The position numbers and the translations under genes are program-made. From contig CAMHUU010000008.1 in assembly GCA_946188395.1 (NCBI GenBank), positions 1 through 64,000 on the forward strand: a DNA stretch of 64,000 bases. The letters run 5' to 3'. Within the stretch, counting starts at the first letter, position 1. Every line of letters starts with the position of its first letter. Shown here piece after piece: positions 59,146 through 64,000 of the stretch. Source of the stretch: an uncultured Prevotellaceae bacterium. GTDB taxonomy: Bacteria; Bacteroidota; Bacteroidia; Bacteroidales; Bacteroidaceae. The notes beneath the pieces were generated by a model. It saw nothing but the letters and a program-made list of their open reading frames with translations, was not told the origin of the DNA and made no database searches.

Positions 59146-60014
59146 TCAAATTTTTGCTGGAGGTTACGGAAGCGCGAGCGCGATGCTTCGAACAGATACT
59201 GGAACATGCTGCGCGAACGGGTCTCGGTGAGCACGGAGCAGTAGGTGCCGAACTCCATACTCACATCGTCGGGTTGGCCAAACGACCAGTCATAGCTTGT
59301 GGGATCAGCAGGGTTGCGCTGCAGGTCGATAATCACCTCATAGACCACATTGTCACGTTCCAGCAACTGCTGAGCTAGGATGTCTGATTTCAGTATCTGA
59401 CGCACCTTGGCAGCATCAGTCGGATAGCGCACCACCCGAGTGATGCGTCCGCGTACGTAGCCTATCTCGTCACGTTTCTCATCGGCTGGCCACACCTGTG
59501 CCTCCATGCCTACGCGCAAGTCACGCTGTGCCTCATTGTCAGCATAGGCGAGCAGCAGGGCGTGCTGTGGATGCCCATAATAGTCGTTGCCAACCACGCT
59601 GACAATAGGTTCGAAGGCCTCGAATGGCTCATTATCGGTCTTCGTACTGACCACAAGACCGTTCATCGTACTTGTCAGGAAACTGTGACTATTGTCACCG
59701 ATGGATACCAACGCCACCGTCTGTCCCACTCTTACGCTGTCGCCATTACGCACCATCATCGAGCGCACGATGCCTTTGTTGGGCAGTGAGATGTCGGTAG
59801 TACCCTCTGCGGGGAACACCACGCCCGAATAATAGGCTTTGTCGCTCACGGTGCCAAGCACTCCCCATACGATGAATGCAGCGAGCAGTAATGCTGCGGC
59901 AGCTGCCAGCAGATAGGTGGGGACGTATGTCACACGCAGATGGTCGCAAATCTGTTCTGGCGACTGTAGCGCATCTTCTATACGCTCCCCATCCAACGGT
60001 TTCTTTTTTTTCAT
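59142..60014 (-). CDS. HlyD-like adaptor of an NHLM-type export system
   Basis: 290 residues. Short cytosolic N-terminus, a single membrane anchor (about 33-55, VPTYLLAAAAALLLAAFIVW), then a lipoyl-like domain (GTTDISLPNKGIVRSMMVRN, DSVRVGQTVALVS) and a C-terminal beta domain. Small HlyD proteins of this layout are the adaptor of NHLM bacteriocin exporters. First gene of the operon. A promoter-like TACTTTG on the minus strand (60050-60044) lies about 30 nt upstream. cysS ends 55 nt upstream on the same strand. Confidence 0.8.
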   Translation of the reverse strand: MKKKKPLDGERIEDALQSPEQICDHLRVTYVPTYLLAAAAALLLAAFIVWGVLGTVSDKAYYSGVVFPAEGTTDISLPNKGIVRSMMVRNGDSVRVGQTVALVSIGDNSHSFLTSTMNGLVVSTKTDNEPFEAFEPIVSVVGNDYYGHPQHALLLAYADNEAQRDLRVGMEAQVWPADEKRDEIGYVRGRITRVVRYPTDAAKVRQILKSDILAQQLLERDNVVYEVIIDLQRNPADPTSYDWSFGQPDDVSMEFGTYCSVLTETRSRSMFQYLFEASRSRFRNLQQKFE

Positions 60015-60069
60015 TATTTTAGGTTTGTATAGTTATCTTGGTGCAAAGTACACAAGGTGTGCGGACCTG

Positions 60070-61575
60070 TTACTTGTTCAGTTTCCAGGTGACGCCGTCC
60101 TTGGTGTCCTTGACTTCGAAGCCGGCAGCAGCGAGTTCGTCGCGGATGCGGTCGGAGGTGGCCCAGTCCTTATCGGCTTTGGCCTTGGCGCGCAGTTCGA
60201 GCACCATGTCGACAACGCGGCCGAAGGCTTCCTCGCGAGCACCTTGGCTGTTGGCTGTTAGCTGTTGGCTATTGGCTTGAAGACCGAGGATGTCGAAGGC
60301 GAAGAGGTGCATCGTCTCTGAGAGTTCCTTCAGGCAGTCGGCACAAATGGTGGCCTTGTGGTCGACAAGCTTGTTGACAACGGTGCAGGCCTCGAAGAGG
60401 AGGCTGATGACCTGCGGAGTGGCGAGATCGTCGTTCATGGCATCGTAGCAACGCTGGCGCAGGGTCTTGACGACGCGCTCGGTATCGGCATCGCATTGCG
60501 GTGAAACCTGAATGCGGGCAAGGTCGCTGATGGCGTTCATGAGCTTTTCGTAGCCACGCTCGGCAGCGACGAGGGCTTCGTTGGAGAAGTCGACAGTGCC
60601 GCGATAGTGTGCCGAGAGCACGAAGAAACGGATGGTCATGGGCGAATAGGCCTTTTCCAGGAGCGGATGCTGTCCGGTGAAGAACTGCTCGAGGGTGATG
60701 AAGTTGTTGTACGACTTACCCATCTTCTGCCCGTTGATAGTCAGCATGTTGTTGTGCATCCAGTATTTGACGGCAGGATGACCCATCGAGGCTTGTGCCT
60801 GAGCAATCTCACACTCGTGGTGCGGGAAGACGAGGTCCATGCCGCCTCCGTGAATATCGAACTCTTCGCCGAGATACTTGCGACCCATGGCGGTGCACTC
60901 GCAGTGCCAGCCGGGGAAACCGTCGCTCCAAGGTGAGGGCCAGCGCATGATGTGTTCGGGCTGTGCCTTCTTCCACAGGGCGAAGTCGGCCTGATTGCGT
61001 TTCTCGCCAACGCCGTCGAGGTTGTCGCGCGAGGCGTCCTTGATGTTCTCGAGCGAACGACCGGAGAGGATGCCATACTGATACTTCTTATTGTAGGCCT
61101 CGATGTCGAAATAGACAGAGCCGTTCGACTCGTAGGCGAAGCCGTTGTCGAGAATCTGCTGGACGAGCTGCTGCTGTTCGATGATGTGTCCTGTGGCGTG
61201 CGGCTCGATGGAGGGGCGCAGCACGTTGAGGGCATCCATATACTGATGGTAGCGGTTGGTGTAGTACTGGGCAATCTCCATGGGTTCCAGCTGCTCGAGG
61301 CGGGCCTTCTTGGCAATCTTGTCCTCGCCCTCGTCGGCATCGTGCTCGAGATGGCCCACGTCGGTGATGTTGCGCACATAGCGCACCTTATAACCGAGGT
61401 GCTTCAGATAGCGGAACACCAAGTCGAAGGTAATGGCGGGACGGGCATGTCCCAGATGGGGGTCGCCGTAGACAGTAGGACCACAAACATACATGCCCAC
61501 ATTGGGGGCGTGCAACGGCTCGAAACGCTCCTTCTGGCGCGTCAGCGTATTATAAATTACCAGCTTTGATTCCAT
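60070..61575 (-). CDS. cysS: Cysteinyl-tRNA synthetase
   Basis: 501 residues from the ATG at 61575 ([20 protein letters not shown]). Class I synthetase with the HIGH-type motif in [12 protein letters not shown] (GHAR), zinc ligands around [21 protein letters not shown] and HHECEIAQ, and the KMSKS equivalent KMGKSYNN. A 35-nt array of 7-nt repeats (60243-60277) is translated in frame and inserts [12 protein letters not shown] (about 433-445) between the helical domain and the C-terminal domain. The longer frame upstream of 61575 is repeat sequence and is not coding. Confidence 0.95.
   Translation of the reverse strand: MESKLVIYNTLTRQKERFEPLHAPNVGMYVCGPTVYGDPHLGHARPAITFDLVFRYLKHLGYKVRYVRNITDVGHLEHDADEGEDKIAKKARLEQLEPMEIAQYYTNRYHQYMDALNVLRPSIEPHATGHIIEQQQLVQQILDNGFAYESNGSVYFDIEAYNKKYQYGILSGRSLENIKDASRDNLDGVGEKRNQADFALWKKAQPEHIMRWPSPWSDGFPGWHCECTAMGRKYLGEEFDIHGGGMDLVFPHHECEIAQAQASMGHPAVKYWMHNNMLTINGQKMGKSYNNFITLEQFFTGQHPLLEKAYSPMTIRFFVLSAHYRGTVDFSNEALVAAERGYEKLMNAISDLARIQVSPQCDADTERVVKTLRQRCYDAMNDDLATPQVISLLFEACTVVNKLVDHKATICADCLKELSETMHLFAFDILGLQANSQQLTANSQGAREEAFGRVVDMVLELRAKAKADKDWATSDRIRDELAAAGFEVKDTKDGVTWKLNK
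60243..60277. repeat. 7-nt tandem repeat array inside cysS, five units
   Basis: Units cttggct, gttggct, gttagct, gttggct and attggct, exactly 35 nt, translated in frame. Same family as in the pectin methylesterase signal peptide at 18495. Confidence 0.88.
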
Positions 61576-61595
61576 AATTTTTGTAATTTTGGGTG

Positions 61596-61603
61596 CAAAG
61601 ATA
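61596..61603 (-). promoter_or_regulatory. -7 element of the cysS promoter
   Basis: TATCTTTG on the minus strand, about 20 nt before the cysS ATG. The expected -33 region is occupied by the AAATGAG heptamer array. Confidence 0.65.
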
Positions 61604-61609
61604 ATAAAA

Positions 61610-61641
61610 AAATGAGAAATGAGAAATGAGAAATGAGAAAT
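61610..61641. repeat. 7-nt tandem repeat array between divergent promoters
   Basis: Four aaatgag units plus a partial unit, lying between the -7 boxes of cysS (minus) and the lipoprotein gene (plus). Same family as at 44042. Confidence 0.88.
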
Positions 61642-61647
61642 TTTTCG

Positions 61648-61655
61648 TACCTTTG
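61648..61655 (+). promoter_or_regulatory. -7 element of the lipoprotein gene promoter
   Basis: TACCTTTG, 18-21 nt before the candidate ATG codons. No -33 match upstream, where the heptamer array lies. Confidence 0.65.
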
Positions 61656-61672
61656 CGCAAAATAATAGCGTG

Positions 61673-62899
61673 ATGATGAAAACGATGAAATCCTTATTCC
61701 CGATGCTTTTGCTGGCAGCAGGACTATTGATATGGTCTGGTTGCAGCAAGGATGACGACAAGACGGAAGGTCCGGCAGACGTGATACCCGCCAGTCCCAT
61801 GACGGAAGCTGCCAGCAGTTTCAACGAACAGATGGCCGGGCTGAACTTTCAGGAGTTGGCGCCGCTGGCTGAAGTGGTTCCTGCCACAACGCGTGCCGAC
61901 GACAACAGCTTCCGCAGCGAGTTCGAGACGAAATTGTCGGCGCTGCTGTCGTTGCTGCAAGACGAACAGACTGGCAGACGTTCTGCACAAATGGGCCACC
62001 GGTTCTCGTTCCATTCGTTTAACAATGCCTTACAGCTGGCATGGGACCTGTCGGTCATCCTGGGCGACGAGGGCGAAAGCAGTTCCTCGTGGTTCGGCCT
62101 GAACTCCACGAAGCAGGGAGAGGTGAACTATACGGCCAAGAACGGCAGCCAGTATCTGGTCAAGGGCATCGTCGACAAGGAGACCACAGTTCAGTTCAGG
62201 GGTCTGAAGACGAAGGTGGTTGTCAAGAAAGCCGGTGAATTCTATATCTACAAGGATGGCGAAGAGGTGCTGAAGATACTGTCGGGTTCGGAAAACAACC
62301 GTCCTGTGTGGCTCCCCATACTCATTCAGGACAATTTCTTTACCGGTCAGATGTACTATCGCGACTACGAGATCAACCTGACGTACGACAAGCACAGCGC
62401 ACACCAACGGACGTTAGACCTCATTTACGGCAAGAGCGGCGAAGAAGTGCCGTTGCTGACGATGAGTGCCCAGTTGGAAGACGATGCCGACGTTTGGAAA
62501 ATCCTGAAGCACGACGTCAACGTACATGCCGACTTCACCGTAACGGCCATGGGGGTGCTGACCTTTGTGGGTACGTCGAAAAACGTGAACTATCTGGTGG
62601 TCGACGGTGTGCGCCTGTCGCGCTGCATGAAGGAAGGAACCACCGAACAGGAATGTAAGGAACTGGTGGAGCGGTTCAACGAGAACCTCACACTGGACCT
62701 GCTACTGTCAGACGTCTCGATGGGTTGGCTCTATATGGGTGTACAGCAGGATGCCAGCACCAACCGATACTACCCCACCGTCATGATACACACGACCATC
62801 TTGGGCGAAGAGGACTACCCCGTTACGATGCTGCTGCAGATGATGGGTGTGGACATTCCCGACATACTCTTGACAGCAGCGCAGATTAACGGAGAATAA
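61673..62899 (+). CDS. Large lipoprotein of unknown function
   Basis: About 408 residues. Lipoprotein signal [20 protein letters not shown] with lipobox WSGC, then a charged linker (KDDDKTEG) and a mature part rich in beta segments ([27 protein letters not shown]). No family recognised. Start codon is ambiguous: GTG 61670, ATG 61673 or ATG 61676 all give the same signal peptide. Single-gene unit, divergent from cysS. The next gene starts about 80 nt downstream with its own promoter. Confidence 0.75.
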   Translation: MMKTMKSLFPMLLLAAGLLIWSGCSKDDDKTEGPADVIPASPMTEAASSFNEQMAGLNFQELAPLAEVVPATTRADDNSFRSEFETKLSALLSLLQDEQTGRRSAQMGHRFSFHSFNNALQLAWDLSVILGDEGESSSSWFGLNSTKQGEVNYTAKNGSQYLVKGIVDKETTVQFRGLKTKVVVKKAGEFYIYKDGEEVLKILSGSENNRPVWLPILIQDNFFTGQMYYRDYEINLTYDKHSAHQRTLDLIYGKSGEEVPLLTMSAQLEDDADVWKILKHDVNVHADFTVTAMGVLTFVGTSKNVNYLVVDGVRLSRCMKEGTTEQECKELVERFNENLTLDLLLSDVSMGWLYMGVQQDASTNRYYPTVMIHTTILGEEDYPVTMLLQMMGVDIPDILLTAAQINGE

Positions 62900-62916
62900 A
62901 GAAAAATAAGTTTTCT

Positions 62917-62948
62917 TTTGGCATTTCCTTTGTTTTTCCGTACCTTTG
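62917..62948 (+). promoter_or_regulatory. Promoter of the CoA-transferase gene
   Basis: TTTG (62917-62920), 20-nt spacer, TACCTTTG (62941-62948). The ATG is at 62978. Confidence 0.82.
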
Positions 62949-62977
62949 CAGGCAAATTATAAAATTATTGCAATAAT

Positions 62978-64000
62978 ATGGCTTATACACGTATGACTGC
63001 CGCAGAGGCTGCGGCACTGATTAAGAATGGCGAACACATCGCCATGAGTGGCTTCACACCTGCCGGTGTGGCCAAGGCAACAACCAAGGAACTGGCCAAG
63101 ATCGCTGTCGCTGAACACGAGGCCGGCCGCGAATTTAAGGTGGCTATCTTCACAGGTGCTTCGACGGGACAGTCGACAGACGGTGACCTGGCCAACGCAC
63201 AGGCTATCCTCTATCGTGCTCCCTACACGACGAACCCCGACTTCCGCAAGCACGTGAACATGGGTGAGATTCCCTACAACGACCTGCACCTGAGCCACAT
63301 GGCACAGGAGCTGCGCTATGGGTTCTACGGTCCCCTGGACTGGGCCATTCTCGAGGTCTGCGACATCGAAGAGGTGGGCAACGACTATCACGTCTACCTG
63401 ACTGCCGCCGGTGGTATCTCGCCGACGGCTGCCCGTCTGGCCAAGCACGTCATTCTGGAGCTGAACTCGTTCCATAACCCCAACGCCAAATTCATCCACG
63501 ACGTCTATGAGCCGCTGGATCCCCCTTACCGCAAGGCTATCCCCATCGAGCACGTCGGCGACCGCATCGGTGTGCCCTATGTCTCGATTCCCAAGGAGAA
63601 GGTGGTCGGTGTCGTAGAGTGTAACATCCCCGACGAGGCCCGTGCCTTCAAGGACAGCGACCCCGTGACCGACAAGATTGGATACCTGACAGCAGAGTTC
63701 CTCGTCGAGGAGATGCACAAGGGCCGTATCCCCAAGGAGTTCCTGCCCCTGCAAAGCGGTGTGGGCTCGACGGCTAACGCCATTCTCGGTGCACTGGGAC
63801 AGGACAAGCACGTGCCCGATTTCAACATCTATACCGAAGTGCTGCAAGACTCAGTGGTCGGCATGATGCTCGACGGTCGTGTGAAGGATGCGTCGGCTTG
63901 TTCGCTGACCGTATCGAACGAGTGTCTGTTGCAGGTGTACGACCACATGGACTACTTCAAGGATCACCTGACGCTGCGCCAGAGCGAGATTTCGAACTCG
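62978..64000 (+). CDS. Acetyl-CoA hydrolase/transferase family protein (partial)
   Basis: The frame begins at the ATG at 62978 (MAYTRMTAAEAAALIKNGEH) and runs off the window after 341 residues. The family is recognised from GFTPAGVAKATTKELA, FTGASTGQSTDGDLA, the HVGDRIGVPYVSIPKEKVVG block and the glycine-rich LPLQSGVGSTANAI segment. Members exchange CoA between succinyl-, acetyl- and propionyl-CoA. In a succinate/acetate/propionate-producing anaerobe it likely serves fermentation. Absence from the six-frame list reflects only that it lacks a stop codon here. Confidence 0.9.
   Translation, partial: MAYTRMTAAEAAALIKNGEHIAMSGFTPAGVAKATTKELAKIAVAEHEAGREFKVAIFTGASTGQSTDGDLANAQAILYRAPYTTNPDFRKHVNMGEIPYNDLHLSHMAQELRYGFYGPLDWAILEVCDIEEVGNDYHVYLTAAGGISPTAARLAKHVILELNSFHNPNAKFIHDVYEPLDPPYRKAIPIEHVGDRIGVPYVSIPKEKVVGVVECNIPDEARAFKDSDPVTDKIGYLTAEFLVEEMHKGRIPKEFLPLQSGVGSTANAILGALGQDKHVPDFNIYTEVLQDSVVGMMLDGRVKDASACSLTVSNECLLQVYDHMDYFKDHLTLRQSEISNS

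Noticed and set aside
61576..61824. N-terminal extension of CysS with [14 protein letters not shown] repeats
   Set aside because: Translation of the aaatgag array and promoter region; the true CysS start is at 61575 and the -7 box lies at 61596-61603.

Overview
This window looks like a chromosomal segment of a Prevotella-type member of the Bacteroidales. The evidence is several -7 promoter elements of the Bacteroidota form TAnnTTTG (usually with TTTG or TTG about 20 nt upstream), an absence of strong Shine-Dalgarno sites, a SusC/SusD pair, an argF'-type succinylornithine carbamoyltransferase, a tRNA without encoded CCA, and moderate GC. I see no prophage, insertion sequence, CRISPR array or rRNA. 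Nearly all genes sit in long, tightly packed operons.

Layout. 1-5226 (minus): a HisC-like aminotransferase, a CDP-alcohol phosphatidyltransferase lacking its fourth motif aspartate, a flippase-like membrane protein, pyrE, an SRPBCC protein and argH (cut by the window edge). 5477-14884 (plus): an arylpyruvate/arylacetate operon (iorA, iorB, aminotransferase, porin, sodium:solute symporter, two phenylacetate-CoA ligases, ACT protein) ending in a clear terminator. 15027-16859: ECF sigma factor, a membrane partner and a DUF2461 protein, followed by a gene-poor stretch with tRNA-Pro(CGG). 17417-19569: tandem pectin methylesterases. 28193-19561 (minus): a nine-gene arginine/proline operon (argD, proC, XRE-cupin regulator, acyl-CoA synthetase, yraN, proB, proA, argF', threonine aldolase). 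28344-30879: rsmA, an unassigned small RNA gene, murI and an OmpH/Skp chaperone. 30996-36860: fused corrinoid ring-biosynthesis genes (CobJ-CbiC, CbiE-CbiT, CbiG-CbiF) with a GH8 xylanase inserted among them. 39073-36857 (minus): GH31 glycosidase, then comM. 43789-40883 (minus): rplM-rpsI-rpsB-tsf with a long structured leader. 44716-52908: a polysaccharide utilisation locus. 60014-52995 (minus): a five-gene NHLM-like peptide-export system with TolC. Then cysS, a lipoprotein and a CoA-transferase running off the end.

The most unusual signal cuts across all these regions. Short tandem arrays of a degenerate 7- or 8-nt unit, very often exactly five units (35 or 40 nt), occupy many within-operon gaps. 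The same unit families also occur in-frame inside protein-coding genes (corrinoid enzymes, CysS, GH31, and the signal peptide of one pectin methylesterase) and directly upstream of -7 promoter boxes. I counted 24 such loci by eye. Recurrence of one unit family at distant places argues for dispersal and not only local slippage; they resemble in form the heptanucleotide STRR sequences known from cyanobacteria. A second point of interest is the exporter operon, which has all transport parts but no recognisable peptidase domain, precursor or modification enzyme.
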